Shown in pieces: positions 17,164 through 27,542 of a DNA stretch of 64,000 nt. How positions within the stretch are numbered: position 1 is the stretch's first letter; the number at the start of each line of letters is the position of its first letter. The notes beneath the pieces are model-generated. The model worked only from the letters and a program-made list of their open reading frames with translations, was not told the DNA's origin and did not search any database. A program made the position numbers and the translations under genes. This DNA comes from Pseudoalteromonas sp. 3D05. Its GTDB lineage: Bacteria; Pseudomonadota; Gammaproteobacteria; Enterobacterales; Alteromonadaceae. The stretch is from positions 154,726 through 218,725 of the forward strand of contig NZ_PDUS01000004.1 in NCBI RefSeq assembly GCF_002723455.1, in the 5' to 3' direction.

Positions 17164-19293
17164 ATGTCTGCTCCGCAATTTTTACGGTTATCGAAACTTG
17201 CTATTTTCACCTCTGTTGCCCTGGGTGGATTAGCCCAAGCCTCGACTCAAAATAATACTGATGATTCAGATAAATCTCTTGAAAAAATAGCGGTCTATGG
17301 GCAACACCATAAAAATTACATAACCGAAGATGCGCAATCTGCTACCAAGCTGGGCCTAACAATTAAAGAAACCCCGCAGTCAATTTCTGTTATTTCGCGG
17401 GCATTGATGGATGACTTTTCACTTGATGATATTAATGCTGTTTTAGAAACCACACCGGGTGTAACTGTTGAACAAATAGAAACAGATCGCACTTACTTTA
17501 AAGCCCGTGGTTTTGAAATTACTAACTTTCAAACCAATGGCATGGGTACGCCGCAAGAGAGCGGTGCAATTCAAGGTACCCTTGATACTTCTATTTTTGA
17601 AAGCGTAGAGGTTGTTCGTGGCGCTAACGGTTTAATGACAGGTGCAGGTAACCCCTCTGCCACTGTAAATATGGTACTAAAAAAGCCAACTTATCAAACA
17701 AAAGTAAGTGCCTCTGCATCGTACGGCTCATGGGATAACAAACGAGTAGAGCTGGATGCATCGACTGCACTTACTGATGACCACGCGGTACGTGTTGCTT
17801 TCACTAAACAAAAAACAGATTCATATTTAGACCGTTACGAGCAAGATAAAACTATTTATTATTTTGCCTACGAAGGTCAATTAACTGCTAGTACGGTGCT
17901 ATCCGTTAACTATGTAAATCAACAAAAAGACGCCGACAGCCCTCTTTGGGGAGCTTTACCGCTTTACTATACTGATGGGTCTGCAACAAATTTTGACGCA
18001 TCAACAAGCACGGCTTCTGATTGGTCATATTGGAATAACTCCACAGAACAAGTGTTTGTTGCTGTTGAGCAAAGCATTGCTAATACTTGGCTTTTAAAAG
18101 CAAGCTATGCGCATTTAGTCAATGAGCAGGACTCTGAATTGTTTTACGTTTATGGTACACCCGACAGAGAAACAGGCCTTGGCTTAACAGGTTATGCGAG
18201 TGAGTATGATCATAAAGATAAACACGATATTTTTGATTTATACGCCGCTGGTAAATTTAACCTATTTGGCATGGAGCACGATTTATCGTTTGGTGTAAAC
18301 CAAGCAGATATGGATAACTATGACAAATCGCTTTACGACAACACAACTGGTAATGGCTTTCCTGCAATGCCAGAGCTTAGTGGTTGGGATGGTATTGCAC
18401 CAGTGCCTACATTAAAGGATGGTTTAACTGGCGCTGATGTCACTAACAGACAACGCTCAGCCTATGTATCGACACGTATTCGTGCTAATGATTCATTGAG
18501 TTTATTAGCAGGTGTTAGCCAAGTGAACTGGCAGTCTGAAGGTGAATCATATGGTACAACTAAAGATAAAGACAGCGACAAAACCATTCCATATATTGGA
18601 ACTGTCTATGATATTAACGAAAACTTCTCAGCTTACGCAAGCTATACAGAAACGTTTGTGCCACAAACTGAACGAGACACCACTGGCGATTACTTAGATC
18701 CAATCACAGGTGAAAGCCGTGAAATTGGTTTAAAAGCCCAGCTTTTAGATAACGATTTGTTTGTTACACTCGCTTATTTTGACGCGAAGCAAGTTGGCCT
18801 AGCAGTTGCGATCCCAGGTTCAGCACCAGACGATACCCGCTATTATGGCGCAGAAGGCATAAACAGTGACGGCTTTGAAGTTGAGTTAAGCGGTAAAGTT
18901 AGCGACACACTGAGTACTAGCTTCAGCTTTAGTAATATTAATATTGAGGGTGATGAGTTAGTTAAAAATTACACCCCAGAAACGCAATATAAACTTGCTG
19001 TTGCTTACAAGGTTCCTGAAGTTGATGGTTTAACCGCGGGTCTTAATTATCGCTGGCAAGATGATACCAAGCGTATTCAACCAGCAACTGCGCTTGGAGT
19101 AACACCCGTTACCAAGCAAGATGCATTTGGTATATTAAACCTGATGGCAACTTATGATATTACTGATAATGTTGGTGTTTCATTTAACCTGAATAATGTA
19201 ACTAACGAGAAATACATTCACAGCCTGTATTGGGCACAGGGTTATTACGGTGCACCACGCAACTACTCAATCTCAGTTAATTGGCAGCTATAA
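17164..19293 (+). CDS. TonB-dependent siderophore-type receptor
   Basis: A 709-aa outer-membrane receptor. It has a signal peptide of about 26 residues (ending LAQA), a plug domain (about 45-160, with KETPQSISVISRALMDD, TPGVTVEQ and KARGFEITNF typical of siderophore receptors), and a 22-strand barrel to the end. The substrate is probably a ferric siderophore by family, but is not fixed by sequence. The ATG at 17164 follows GGAATG and gives a normal signal peptide; longer readings from TTG at 17143 or ATG at 17152 are less likely. No convincing Fur box is present, so iron control is not shown. A bidirectional terminator follows. Confidence 0.9.
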   Translation: MSAPQFLRLSKLAIFTSVALGGLAQASTQNNTDDSDKSLEKIAVYGQHHKNYITEDAQSATKLGLTIKETPQSISVISRALMDDFSLDDINAVLETTPGVTVEQIETDRTYFKARGFEITNFQTNGMGTPQESGAIQGTLDTSIFESVEVVRGANGLMTGAGNPSATVNMVLKKPTYQTKVSASASYGSWDNKRVELDASTALTDDHAVRVAFTKQKTDSYLDRYEQDKTIYYFAYEGQLTASTVLSVNYVNQQKDADSPLWGALPLYYTDGSATNFDASTSTASDWSYWNNSTEQVFVAVEQSIANTWLLKASYAHLVNEQDSELFYVYGTPDRETGLGLTGYASEYDHKDKHDIFDLYAAGKFNLFGMEHDLSFGVNQADMDNYDKSLYDNTTGNGFPAMPELSGWDGIAPVPTLKDGLTGADVTNRQRSAYVSTRIRANDSLSLLAGVSQVNWQSEGESYGTTKDKDSDKTIPYIGTVYDINENFSAYASYTETFVPQTERDTTGDYLDPITGESREIGLKAQLLDNDLFVTLAYFDAKQVGLAVAIPGSAPDDTRYYGAEGINSDGFEVELSGKVSDTLSTSFSFSNINIEGDELVKNYTPETQYKLAVAYKVPEVDGLTAGLNYRWQDDTKRIQPATALGVTPVTKQDAFGILNLMATYDITDNVGVSFNLNNVTNEKYIHSLYWAQGYYGAPRNYSISVNWQL

Positions 19294-19316
19294 GCTAAAT
19301 TGCTAAAGTAAAAAAC

Positions 19317-19352
19317 AAAAAGCCGCTAAACAATTAAGTTTAGCGGCTTTTT
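19317..19352. terminator. Bidirectional terminator, TonB receptor / recA
   Basis: A 15-bp stem, AAAAAGCCGCTAAAC / GTTTAGCGGCTTTTT, with a six-base loop and A/T tails on both sides, between two convergent genes. It is a textbook rho-independent terminator in both directions. Confidence 0.93.
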
Positions 19353-19385
19353 ATTGTTAAGTGCGGGTCAAATCGCGCTTACTCT

Positions 19386-20432
19386 TTATAACTCGTCTTC
19401 TGCAATTAAGCCTGCATCTTCACCATCTTCTGGTTTAATTTCAGCCTTAAGAAGTAACAGTTCGCGCAGTTTACCTTCAATCTCATCTGCAATTTCAGTA
19501 TTTTCTTTTAAAAACTTAATTGAGTTAGACTTACCTTGGCCCACTTTGCTGCCATTGTAGCTGTACCATGCACCAGCTTTTTCAACAATTTTGTGTTTAA
19601 CACCCAAATCGATTAGCTCGCCATGCTTAGAAATACCTTCACCATACATGATGATAAATTCAGCTTGTTTGAATGGAGGTGCTACCTTATTTTTAACCAC
19701 TTTTACGCGGGTTTCATTACCAACAACTTCATCGCCTTCTTTGACTGAGCCAATACGACGAATATCTAAACGCACTGATGCGTAGAATTTAAGTGCGTTA
19801 CCACCGGTTGTTGTTTCTGGGTTACCAAACATGACACCTATTTTCATACGAATTTGGTTAATGAAAATACAAAGTGTATTTGAACGCTTGATGTTACCAG
19901 TTAACTTACGTAATGCTTGAGACATTAAACGTGCTTGTAAACCCATGTGCGAGTCGCCCATGTCGCCTTCAATCTCAGCTTTTGGTGTTAATGCTGCAAC
20001 AGAATCGACAATCACAACATCAACAGCACTTGAGCGTACTAACATGTCACAAATTTCTAGCGCTTGCTCACCCGTATCTGGTTGCGATACTAAAAGGTCA
20101 TCAATGTTCACACCCAGTTTTTGCGCATATACAGGGTCAAGTGCATGCTCAGCATCAACGAATGCACACGTTTTACCTTCTTTTTGCGCTTGAGCGATAA
20201 CTTGAAGCGTTAAAGTCGTTTTACCTGATGATTCAGGACCATACACCTCAACAATACGACCCATAGGTAAACCACCTATGCCTAATGCGATATCGATACC
20301 TAGCGAACCTGTTGATACAGCTTCAATGTCTAGTGCCTTATTATCACCCAATTTCATAATTGAGCCTTTACCAAATTGACGCTCAATTTGTGATAAAGCA
20401 GCATCTAACGCTTTTTGTTTGTTATCGTTCAT
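19386..20432 (-). CDS. recA: Recombinase A
   Basis: This protein forms the recombination filament on single-stranded DNA and stimulates LexA self-cleavage. The 348-aa protein has the Walker A motif GPESSGKTT (about residues 63-71), the MAW signature region, loop residues [24 protein letters not shown], and an acidic tail ([15 protein letters not shown]) as expected. I chose the ATG at 20432, which has GGAG eight bases upstream, over a TTG four codons earlier. A LexA box lies 37 bases upstream. The pncC gene precedes it on the same strand, as in many gammaproteobacteria. Confidence 0.98.
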   Translation of the reverse strand: MNDNKQKALDAALSQIERQFGKGSIMKLGDNKALDIEAVSTGSLGIDIALGIGGLPMGRIVEVYGPESSGKTTLTLQVIAQAQKEGKTCAFVDAEHALDPVYAQKLGVNIDDLLVSQPDTGEQALEICDMLVRSSAVDVVIVDSVAALTPKAEIEGDMGDSHMGLQARLMSQALRKLTGNIKRSNTLCIFINQIRMKIGVMFGNPETTTGGNALKFYASVRLDIRRIGSVKEGDEVVGNETRVKVVKNKVAPPFKQAEFIIMYGEGISKHGELIDLGVKHKIVEKAGAWYSYNGSKVGQGKSNSIKFLKENTEIADEIEGKLRELLLLKAEIKPEDGEDAGLIAEDEL

Positions 20433-20466
20433 TTCGTTCTCCAAATCCGGCTAATGCAGACAAGTA

Positions 20467-20486
20467 TACTGTATGAAATCACAGTA
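20467..20486. promoter_or_regulatory. LexA (SOS) box of recA
   Basis: The sequence TACTGTATGAAATCACAGTA contains CTG-N10-CAG (20469-20484), which matches the gammaproteobacterial LexA consensus. It lies 35-54 bases upstream of the recA ATG, in the short gap after pncC, so recA is expected to be induced by DNA damage. Confidence 0.92.
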
Positions 20487-20500
20487 TCAAGTTAATTTTA

Positions 20501-20989
20501 TTAATTTATCTTATCAATAACACTTTTTAATGCATAAACAATAGCTTGTGCTCTAACACGGGCTCTATCCCCAGTAAAAACTTGCTTGCTTGAATACTGT
20601 TTATCGGCAATTTTGATACAAAACCAAACTAAACCAACAGGTTTATCCACACTACCACCACCTGGCCCAGCAACCCCCGAAATAGCGATCGCAATATCAG
20701 CATGTGTTGTCCTACAAGCTCCTTCAGCCATTTCCAAAACGACTTGCTCACTCACCGCACCAAAGTCAGATAATGTCTGCAAACTTACGTCCAGTAAATC
20801 GTGCTTAGCTTGATTGCTGTAAGTGACAAATGCACGGTCAAGATAGGCAGAGCTACCAGGGGTGTCTGTCAGTGCATAACTCACCCCACCACCCGTGCAT
20901 GATTCAGCGGTAGTGATCCATAAGCATTTATCCGTTAAAATAACACCTAATTGCGCAGCAAGTGTTTTAATCTCTTGATGTAACTCCAT
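20501..20989 (-). CDS. pncC: Nicotinamide-nucleotide amidase (CinA C-terminal domain type)
   Basis: This enzyme deamidates NMN to nicotinate mononucleotide in the pyridine nucleotide salvage cycle. The 162-aa protein is the single CinA C-terminal domain, with [16 protein letters not shown] holding the catalytic serine and the conserved [11 protein letters not shown] loop. I chose the ATG at 20989 (MELHQEIK), because the 21-residue longer frame is cysteine- and arginine-rich and matches nothing in the family. It is divergent from mutS, with only 21 bases between the starts, and upstream of recA. Confidence 0.93.
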   Translation of the reverse strand: MELHQEIKTLAAQLGVILTDKCLWITTAESCTGGGVSYALTDTPGSSAYLDRAFVTYSNQAKHDLLDVSLQTLSDFGAVSEQVVLEMAEGACRTTHADIAIAISGVAGPGGGSVDKPVGLVWFCIKIADKQYSSKQVFTGDRARVRAQAIVYALKSVIDKIN

Positions 20990-21010
20990 ATTCAGCCTTT
21001 GGGTAAATAC

Positions 21011-23581
21011 ATGTCGTTTGATCTTTATGCACCACACACAATAAGTCAACAAACTCCGATGATGCAGCAGTATCTAAAAATAAAATCTGAACATCGTGAT
21101 ATTTTATTGTTTTACCGAATGGGTGATTTTTATGAATTGTTTTTCGATGACGCAAAACGAGCCGCACAGTTATTAGATATTTCACAAACACACCGCGGAA
21201 AAGCTGGGGGCGACCCAATTCCAATGGCGGGTGTGCCTTATCATGCTGTTGAGAACTATCTTGCGCGATTGGTGCAAATGGGCGAATCGGTCGCTATTTG
21301 TGAGCAAGTTGGTGACCCGGCAACCAGTAAAGGCCCTGTAGAACGTAAAGTGGTCCGTATTGTTACACCCGGCACCATTTCTGACGAAGCACTATTACAA
21401 GAACGCCAAGATAATTTACTAACCAGTGTATGGCAAAATAAGAAAAGTGTTTACGGCATCGCTTATTTAGACATCAACTCTGGTCGTTTTAACATTGTCG
21501 AGGTCAATACCGATGAAGCTTTTAGCTCTACATTACAACGCTTAGCACCAGCCGAATTACTGTATAGCGAAGACTTTGCAAATTTGCACTTAATTGAACA
21601 CATTAAAGGTATTCGTCGTCGTCCTGAGTGGGAGTTCGATTTAGATACCGCGCAACATTTACTGTGTGACCAATTTGGTACTAAAGACCTCGTTGGTTTT
21701 GGGGTTGATAAAGCCAAATCAGCACTCGTTGCAGCGGGCTGCTTAATGCAATACGTTAAAGACACGCAACGGATTGCTCTTCCCCATATTCGTGCAATCA
21801 CCCTTGAGCATAATGAGCACGCTGTTATTCTTGATGCTGCCACCCGTAAAAACTTAGAGCTGACAGTCAACTTATCTGGCGGCTATGAGAATACCCTTGC
21901 CCAGGTGCTTGATAAAACGGCAACAGCGATGGGGTCACGTTTATTAAAACGCCGTATTCATACACCTGTTCGCTCAAAACCAGAGCTCAATGCGCGCCTC
22001 AACGCAATAAGTGCAATTATTGATGCACAGTTATGTGGTGAATTACACGAGTCGCTTAAACAAATAGGCGATATAGAACGTGTTATAGCTCGTTTAGCAT
22101 TATGGACAGCAAGACCACGCGATTTAACTCGCCTTCGCGGTGCGTTACAAGCATTAAGCCCATTACATGAATTGCTAAGTGACGCTAGCGACCCTCGCAT
22201 TGCACGCATTATTGCCGACTCTCCAGCCTTGCCTGAACTGCAAGATTTATTAGAACGTGCTGTTATTGATAATCCACCGGTGCTTATTCGTGATGGTGGC
22301 GTAATTGCCCCAGGCTACAACAGCGAACTAGACGAATGGCGCGCATTGAGCCAAGGTGCCACTGATGTACTTGAGCAATTAGAACAGCGCGAACGTGAAC
22401 GCACAGGTATTAGTACCCTCAAAATTGGCTATAACAAAGTACATGGCTTTTTTATAGAAGTAAGCCGAGCTAACTCGCATTTAGTGCCAGCAGATTATAT
22501 TCGTCGTCAAACGCTTAAAAACAATGAACGCTATATAATTCCTGAGCTAAAAGAACATGAAGACAAAGTACTCGGCAGCCAATCAAAAGCACTTGCGCTG
22601 GAAAAGCAACTATACGAGCAACTGTTTGAATTCATTGCTCCACATATAGAGCAACTACAAATGATGGCTGGTGCATTGGCAGATTTAGATGTACTCAATA
22701 ACCTTGCTGAGCGTGCTATTGCGCTTAATTATGCAAAGCCACAGCTTTGTGATAATGACGATATCAGCATCAAGCAAGGCCGTCACCCGGTGGTTGAACA
22801 AGTGATGAAAGACCCATTTATTGCTAATCCTGTTGAACTGAATGCCCAACGTAAAATGTTGATCATCACAGGGCCAAATATGGGTGGTAAATCAACCTAT
22901 ATGCGCCAAACAGCATTAATCGTACTAATGGCTCACATTGGCTCTTTTGTACCCGCAGACAGCGCAAACATTGGTAACATTGACCGTATATTCACCCGCA
23001 TAGGTGCAAGCGACGATCTGGCCTCAGGCCGCTCAACCTTTATGGTTGAGATGACCGAAACGGCAACCATTTTAAATAATGCAACCGCACAATCATTGGT
23101 ATTAATGGATGAAATAGGCCGTGGCACAAGTACTTACGATGGTCTTTCACTCGCGTACGCAACAGCTGATCACCTAGCATCAAAAATTGCAGCTAAAACA
23201 TTGTTCGCAACACATTACTTTGAATTAACAGAACTGGCTGAGCAACAAGCAGGTCTGGTGAACGTTCACCTAGATGCGATTGAACACAATGATACAATTG
23301 CGTTTATGCACACCGTACTAGATGGAGCTGCAAGCAAAAGTTTTGGTTTACAAGTAGCAGCGCTGGCCGGTGTACCTAAAGCTGTTATTAAACAAGCAAA
23401 GCAAAAGCTAAAAATGCTTGAAAACCATCAACCTGTTACCGCTGATTTAAGTGCGCAGCAAGCATCATTGTTTGAAAGTGAGCCAAGTGAGGTTGAAACG
23501 CAACTGGCTGATGTTGATTTAGATAACTTAAGCCCACGCCAAGCTCAAGACCTACTGTATAAATTAAAAGCGCTGCTTTAA
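21011..23581 (+). CDS. mutS: DNA mismatch repair protein MutS
   Basis: This protein recognises mismatches and recruits MutL. The 856-aa protein shows the mismatch-contacting motif [11 protein letters not shown] near the N-terminus, the connector and core domains, the clamp, and the ATPase with Walker [14 protein letters not shown] (about residue 621) and [14 protein letters not shown]. The C-terminal tail ends with the small MutS dimerisation helix ([17 protein letters not shown]). The ATG at 21011 aligns with E. coli (FDLYAPHT...TPMMQQYL); a TTG four codons earlier lacks support. The Shine-Dalgarno sequence is weak. Confidence 0.97.
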   Translation: MSFDLYAPHTISQQTPMMQQYLKIKSEHRDILLFYRMGDFYELFFDDAKRAAQLLDISQTHRGKAGGDPIPMAGVPYHAVENYLARLVQMGESVAICEQVGDPATSKGPVERKVVRIVTPGTISDEALLQERQDNLLTSVWQNKKSVYGIAYLDINSGRFNIVEVNTDEAFSSTLQRLAPAELLYSEDFANLHLIEHIKGIRRRPEWEFDLDTAQHLLCDQFGTKDLVGFGVDKAKSALVAAGCLMQYVKDTQRIALPHIRAITLEHNEHAVILDAATRKNLELTVNLSGGYENTLAQVLDKTATAMGSRLLKRRIHTPVRSKPELNARLNAISAIIDAQLCGELHESLKQIGDIERVIARLALWTARPRDLTRLRGALQALSPLHELLSDASDPRIARIIADSPALPELQDLLERAVIDNPPVLIRDGGVIAPGYNSELDEWRALSQGATDVLEQLEQRERERTGISTLKIGYNKVHGFFIEVSRANSHLVPADYIRRQTLKNNERYIIPELKEHEDKVLGSQSKALALEKQLYEQLFEFIAPHIEQLQMMAGALADLDVLNNLAERAIALNYAKPQLCDNDDISIKQGRHPVVEQVMKDPFIANPVELNAQRKMLIITGPNMGGKSTYMRQTALIVLMAHIGSFVPADSANIGNIDRIFTRIGASDDLASGRSTFMVEMTETATILNNATAQSLVLMDEIGRGTSTYDGLSLAYATADHLASKIAAKTLFATHYFELTELAEQQAGLVNVHLDAIEHNDTIAFMHTVLDGAASKSFGLQVAALAGVPKAVIKQAKQKLKMLENHQPVTADLSAQQASLFESEPSEVETQLADVDLDNLSPRQAQDLLYKLKALL

Positions 23582-23596
23582 AAATTAAACAAAAAA

Positions 23597-23620
23597 AGCT
23601 GAAGAGTAACCTCTTCAGCT
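23597..23620 (-). terminator. Rho-independent terminator of rpoS
   Basis: A 10-bp stem, AGCTGAAGAG / CTCTTCAGCT, with a TAAC loop. On the minus strand it is followed by seven Ts. It lies 35 bases past the rpoS stop and also sits just after mutS. Confidence 0.9.
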
Positions 23621-23654
23621 ATAAAATCTTGCTATGAGTATCGTTTTTTAAACG

Positions 23655-24638
23655 CTACGAAAACTGGTCAAATAAACTGTCTGTACTTAAGCCTTCATGC
23701 TGTAAAATATCTTTTAATCGGCGTAATGCTTCTACCTGAATTTGTCTTACACGCTCACGTGTTAAACCAATTTCACGGCCAACATCTTCAAGTGTTGATG
23801 GCTCATAGCCTAACAACCCAAAACGACGTGCTAATACTTCACGTTGTTTAGGATTTAGCTCACCTAACCAATCTACAATATGCTTATTGATGTCGTTATT
23901 CTGAACTTCACCTTCTGGGCTAAAACCTTTCTCATCGGCAATAATATCGAGTAGTGCTTTATCATTTTCGCCGCCAATAGGTGTATCAACCGATGTGATC
24001 TTTTCATTTAAACGTAGCATTTTAGTTACGTCTTCAACCGGTCTATCTAAGCATTCTGCAATTTCTTCTGCGGTTGGCTCGTGATCAAGCTTTTGAGTTA
24101 ATTCACGCGCGGTGCGTAAATATACATTTAATTCTTTAACAACGTGGATAGGAAGGCGAATCGTGCGTGTTTGATTCATAATAGCGCGTTCAATAGTCTG
24201 GCGTATCCACCACGTGGCGTATGTTGAGAATCTAAAGCCACGCTCAGGATCAAATTTTTCAACAGCACGGATTAAACCTAGATTACCTTCTTCAATTAAA
24301 TCAAGTAATGCGAGGCCACGATTATTATAACGGCGGGCAATTTTTACGACTAATCGTAAATTACTTTCAATCATGCGTTTGCGAGAAGCTTCACAGCCTT
24401 TTAACGCTTTGCGGGCAAAAAACACTTCTTCTTCAGCACTCAACAAGGGAGAAAAACCAATTTCACCTAAATATAATTGAGTGGCATCTAAGTTTTTGGT
24501 TACTTCCTCTTTCGCGAATATATCGTCTTCTTTATCAACTTCTTCTAATAACGATTCTGTTGCCTCTTTTACCGTTACATCATCAAATTTATCGTCAACT
24601 GCGGATTTCGTTTTTTTTGCGTTTGCTGTGTTACCCAT
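23655..24638 (-). CDS. rpoS: RNA polymerase sigma factor RpoS
   Basis: The stationary-phase and general stress sigma factor. The 327-aa protein has an acidic N-terminus, region 1.2 ([16 protein letters not shown]), region 2 ([14 protein letters not shown]...[13 protein letters not shown]), region 3, and region 4 ([28 protein letters not shown]). The ATG at 24638 has GAGGGT upstream; a TTG six codons earlier was rejected. It lies 57 bases downstream of nlpD. In E. coli a major rpoS promoter lies inside nlpD, and this layout allows the same. A strong terminator follows. Confidence 0.97.
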   Translation of the reverse strand: MGNTANAKKTKSAVDDKFDDVTVKEATESLLEEVDKEDDIFAKEEVTKNLDATQLYLGEIGFSPLLSAEEEVFFARKALKGCEASRKRMIESNLRLVVKIARRYNNRGLALLDLIEEGNLGLIRAVEKFDPERGFRFSTYATWWIRQTIERAIMNQTRTIRLPIHVVKELNVYLRTARELTQKLDHEPTAEEIAECLDRPVEDVTKMLRLNEKITSVDTPIGGENDKALLDIIADEKGFSPEGEVQNNDINKHIVDWLGELNPKQREVLARRFGLLGYEPSTLEDVGREIGLTRERVRQIQVEALRRLKDILQHEGLSTDSLFDQFS

Positions 24639-24695
24639 TAGCGTACCCTCAAGCAAATAAGTGATTATTTAATCACTGATGTCTATACCCGATAG

Positions 24696-25520
24696 CTAAG
24701 GCAAATATTTTTGGGGATTAACGGCCTTTCCTCTATAACGGATTTCAAAACGTAATGCCGTAACATCAGAATCAGAGCTGCCAATCTCTGCTATTTTTTG
24801 CCCTGCTTTTACATGCTGTTTTTCTTTTACTAACAACTTCGAATTATGTGCGTAAGCACTTAGGTAATCATCATTATGTTTCAAAATGATTAAACTACCG
24901 TAACCACGAAGTGCACTTCCTGCATAAACAACGGTCCCTTGTGCTGCAGCGAAAACAGATGTACCTTTTTTGTTAGCTATTTGTAGTCCTTTATAGCCAT
25001 TCTCCCTTGTAGAAAAACGTTGTGTTACTTTGCCTTTTGCAGGCCAAGACCAGCGTACCTTTTTAGGGTTCAAGCTACTAGAATTGCTAACTTTTTTACT
25101 ACCTTGTTTTTGAACATACTCTCGTTGTTTTGGCTGATCAAGCTCTTTCTTTAATTTTTTGTTATTTTTTTGTATTTCTTTTGTAGACTTTTTACTCGAC
25201 TTCGTATATTTTTTACGCTTTTTATTTTTAATATGTACCTTTTTTAGGTTTATTGTTTGGCCTGGGTGAATAATGTAAGGAGTTGGAATATCGTTGTTTT
25301 TTGCAAGGGTCCGAAAATCTTGTTGTGCGCTAAAGGCAATAGAATAAAGAGTGTCTCCTTTTTTTACTGTGTATTTATCGCCAACTATATTAATTCTGCC
25401 CGTGTAAGGCGCAACGCTCGTATCTAAACTACTCACTGGCGCTGGTGCTTGCCGCGAAGAACAACCGCTGAGCAAAACACTCATAAATAAAACAACATAG
25501 CCTATAAAGTATTTATTCAC
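24696..25520 (-). CDS. nlpD: NlpD lipoprotein (LysM + degenerate LytM), amidase activator
   Basis: An envelope lipoprotein expected to activate the septal amidase AmiC. The 274-aa protein has a lipobox LLSGC (C20), a LysM domain (about residues 50-93, YTVKKGDTLYSIA), a very lysine-rich linker (about 95-145), and a C-terminal M23/LytM domain. The zinc ligands of active LytM enzymes are missing: GLQIAN replaces the H-x-x-x-D motif and LRFEIR replaces H-x-H. It is therefore a regulator rather than a peptidase, as in E. coli NlpD. It sits between yqaA and rpoS in the usual order. Confidence 0.93.
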   Translation of the reverse strand: MNKYFIGYVVLFMSVLLSGCSSRQAPAPVSSLDTSVAPYTGRINIVGDKYTVKKGDTLYSIAFSAQQDFRTLAKNNDIPTPYIIHPGQTINLKKVHIKNKKRKKYTKSSKKSTKEIQKNNKKLKKELDQPKQREYVQKQGSKKVSNSSSLNPKKVRWSWPAKGKVTQRFSTRENGYKGLQIANKKGTSVFAAAQGTVVYAGSALRGYGSLIILKHNDDYLSAYAHNSKLLVKEKQHVKAGQKIAEIGSSDSDVTALRFEIRYRGKAVNPQKYLP

Positions 25521-25561
25521 AGTGTTTTGCCCTCAATCCTTCAAACTGTCTCTTTTGACGG

Positions 25562-26140
25562 TTAACGCAATAAAAAGTAAGCGACAACCACTAAAGCGAC
25601 TAATCCCCAGCCAAGTGCTTCAACATATTGACGTAATTTCTGTTCCATTTTCACTCCGCCCCATTTCATCAGTGCTGCCACTAAAAAGAAACGCGCTCCT
25701 CTGCCGACGGCTGATGCAAGCAAAAATGGTAAAAATGCCATGTGTAAAAGTCCTGCCCCTACAGTAAACACTTTATAGGGTATAGGTGAAAAACCTGCAA
25801 TAAATACGACCCATACTCCATAATTTTTAAACCACTCTAATGCAACATTAAACTTATCCTGCCACCCCATTTGAGCAATAAAGGGTTCAACCACAGGTTC
25901 AAATAGCCAAAATCCAAGTAAGTAACCTAACACGCCACCAATAACTGAAGCGATAGTAGTGAAACTGGCAAAACGCCACGCTTTACTGGGCTGTGCAAGC
26001 GCCATAGGCGCTAACATAACATCAGGTGGAACTGGGAAAAAAACAGACTCAGCAAAACTCATGCCCGCTAAATAACGCTCAGCATGACGGTGTTTCGCCC
26101 ACACTAAAGCCATATCGTATAACTTAGTAAACAATTTCAA
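25562..26140 (-). CDS. YqaA-type VTT/DedA-like membrane protein
   Basis: A 192-aa inner-membrane protein with four to five spans and the VTT/DedA core FAESVFFPVPPDVMLAPMAL followed by GGVLGYLLG and a late GFSPIPYKVFTVGAG re-entrant-type motif. Family members are thought to act in membrane lipid handling or proton-dependent transport, and the exact role here is unknown. The start is TTG at 26140: AGGAAA stands five bases upstream, and the residues it adds (KLFTKLYDMALVWAKH) match the family N-terminus, whereas the next ATG would remove them. It lies between pcm and nlpD, a common order. Confidence 0.85.
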   Translation of the reverse strand: MKLFTKLYDMALVWAKHRHAERYLAGMSFAESVFFPVPPDVMLAPMALAQPSKAWRFASFTTIASVIGGVLGYLLGFWLFEPVVEPFIAQMGWQDKFNVALEWFKNYGVWVVFIAGFSPIPYKVFTVGAGLLHMAFLPFLLASAVGRGARFFLVAALMKWGGVKMEQKLRQYVEALGWGLVALVVVAYFLLR

Positions 26141-26149
26141 AGTGGTTTC

Positions 26150-26791
26150 CTATTCAATATCACCAGGGACAAGTGGAACGAATCTAACTGGTGCAATTAC
26201 GTGTTGAGTAAATTTGTTATCTTTTCTAACAACCATAACAAGTTGTTGTTCTTTATTACCAATTGGGGCAATCATTACCCCACCATCAGCGAGCTGGTCA
26301 AGTAATGCTTGAGGAACCTCAGATGCCGCAGCAGTGACAATAATCCCCTCAAATGGCGCTTGAGACTGCCAGCCTTGCCAGCCATCACCATGCTTCATCG
26401 TAACGTTATATAAATCGAGATTATGTAAACGACGTTTAGCTTGCCACTGTAATGCTTTTATACGTTCAACAGAACACACTGTGGTGAACGTTTTAGCTAG
26501 TACAGCAGTTTGATAGCCTGACCCCGTCCCAATTTCCAGTACTTTATCACGAACTCCTGCCAATCGCAGTAGCTCCGTCATTCGCGCAACAATGTAGGGT
26601 TGTGAAATCGTTTGCCCCTGACCAATCGGTAACGCTGTATTTTGATAGGCTTTGTGTTTAAGCACGTCATCAATAAACATATGGCGCGGTATTGTAGCAA
26701 TTGCATTAAGCACCTGCTTATCTTCCACGCCTTCACGGGCCAGTAAATCAGCTAAAGCCTGTGCGCTGCGAGAATAGTTAGACAGCACCAT
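26150..26791 (-). CDS. pcm: Protein-L-isoaspartate O-methyltransferase
   Basis: This enzyme methylates L-isoaspartyl residues in aged proteins to start their repair, using S-adenosylmethionine. The 213-aa protein has the SAM-binding motif [16 protein letters not shown] (about residues 80-95), the preceding [13 protein letters not shown] substrate loop, and the post motifs VERI and [16 protein letters not shown]. It overlaps the surE 3' end by 14 bases, so the two are translationally linked, as expected for this stress-survival cluster. Confidence 0.96.
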   Translation of the reverse strand: MVLSNYSRSAQALADLLAREGVEDKQVLNAIATIPRHMFIDDVLKHKAYQNTALPIGQGQTISQPYIVARMTELLRLAGVRDKVLEIGTGSGYQTAVLAKTFTTVCSVERIKALQWQAKRRLHNLDLYNVTMKHGDGWQGWQSQAPFEGIIVTAAASEVPQALLDQLADGGVMIAPIGNKEQQLVMVVRKDNKFTQHVIAPVRFVPLVPGDIE

Positions 26792-27542
26792 TGATCTCCA
26801 TCGTTTTCAGCCAGTCACCTACGGCTTGTAAGCTTTCTTTCGCTGTCATATCAACACTCAAAGGAGTAACAGACGCATACCCATTATTGATTGCATAAAA
26901 ATCGGTGCCTGAACCTGCGTCACTTTCAGCACCCAACGTGCCGTACCAATAAATATCACGTCCCCATGGGTCCTGCTGTCTCGTCATGGTTTCTGCTTTA
27001 TGGCGAGATCCTAAACGGGTCACTTGTACGCCTTTTAGTTCGCTCAAAGGCATATCAGGGACATTAATATTGATGATTTGATCTTTTGGCAATGGGTGAG
27101 AAGCCAACTCTTTAATAATACCCACTGCCACTGCAGCAGCAGTTTCAAAATGACCCCCTTCTTTAGAGCATAACGATACAGCTACCGCAGGTAACCCTAA
27201 ATGCCGCCCTTCTGTCGCCGCCGCCACTGTACCAGAGTACAAGGTATCATCACCTAAATTAGCCCCATGGTTGATACCCGCAACAACCAGATCTGGTTTT
27301 TCACTTAGTAGTTCGTTAACACCTAAATGCACACAGTCAGTGGGCGTACCATTGACTGAAATAAATCCATTTTCAAGCGTTGTTGCACGTAATGGGTTCA
27401 TTAAAGTAAGTGAGTTACTTGCCCCACTGCAATTACGATCCGGTGCTACTAAGGTCACCTCAGCAATTTGTGATAAGGCTTGATAAAGAACTGCAATCCC
27501 TTTGGCGTTAACGCCATCATCATTACTCAATAATATTTTCAT
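26778..27542 (-). CDS. surE: 5'/3'-nucleotidase SurE
   Basis: A metal-dependent nucleoside monophosphate phosphatase linked to stationary-phase survival. The 254-aa protein begins with [14 protein letters not shown], carrying the N-D-D metal site, followed by the GASNSLTL and [22 protein letters not shown] motifs. Length fits the family. It directly follows truD with no gap and overlaps pcm. Confidence 0.97.
   Translation of the reverse strand: MKILLSNDDGVNAKGIAVLYQALSQIAEVTLVAPDRNCSGASNSLTLMNPLRATTLENGFISVNGTPTDCVHLGVNELLSEKPDLVVAGINHGANLGDDTLYSGTVAAATEGRHLGLPAVAVSLCSKEGGHFETAAAVAVGIIKELASHPLPKDQIININVPDMPLSELKGVQVTRLGSRHKAETMTRQQDPWGRDIYWYGTLGAESDAGSGTDFYAINNGYASVTPLSVDMTAKESLQAVGDWLKTMEINGAV

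Noticed and set aside
21463-21870. Open frame of 135 codons on the minus strand inside mutS
   Set aside because: It lies wholly antisense to a conserved part of mutS, and its serine- and arginine-rich composition is typical of a shadow frame.
24308-24664. Open frame of 118 codons on the plus strand opposite rpoS
   Set aside because: A leucine-rich mirror of the rpoS N-terminus with no supporting signal.
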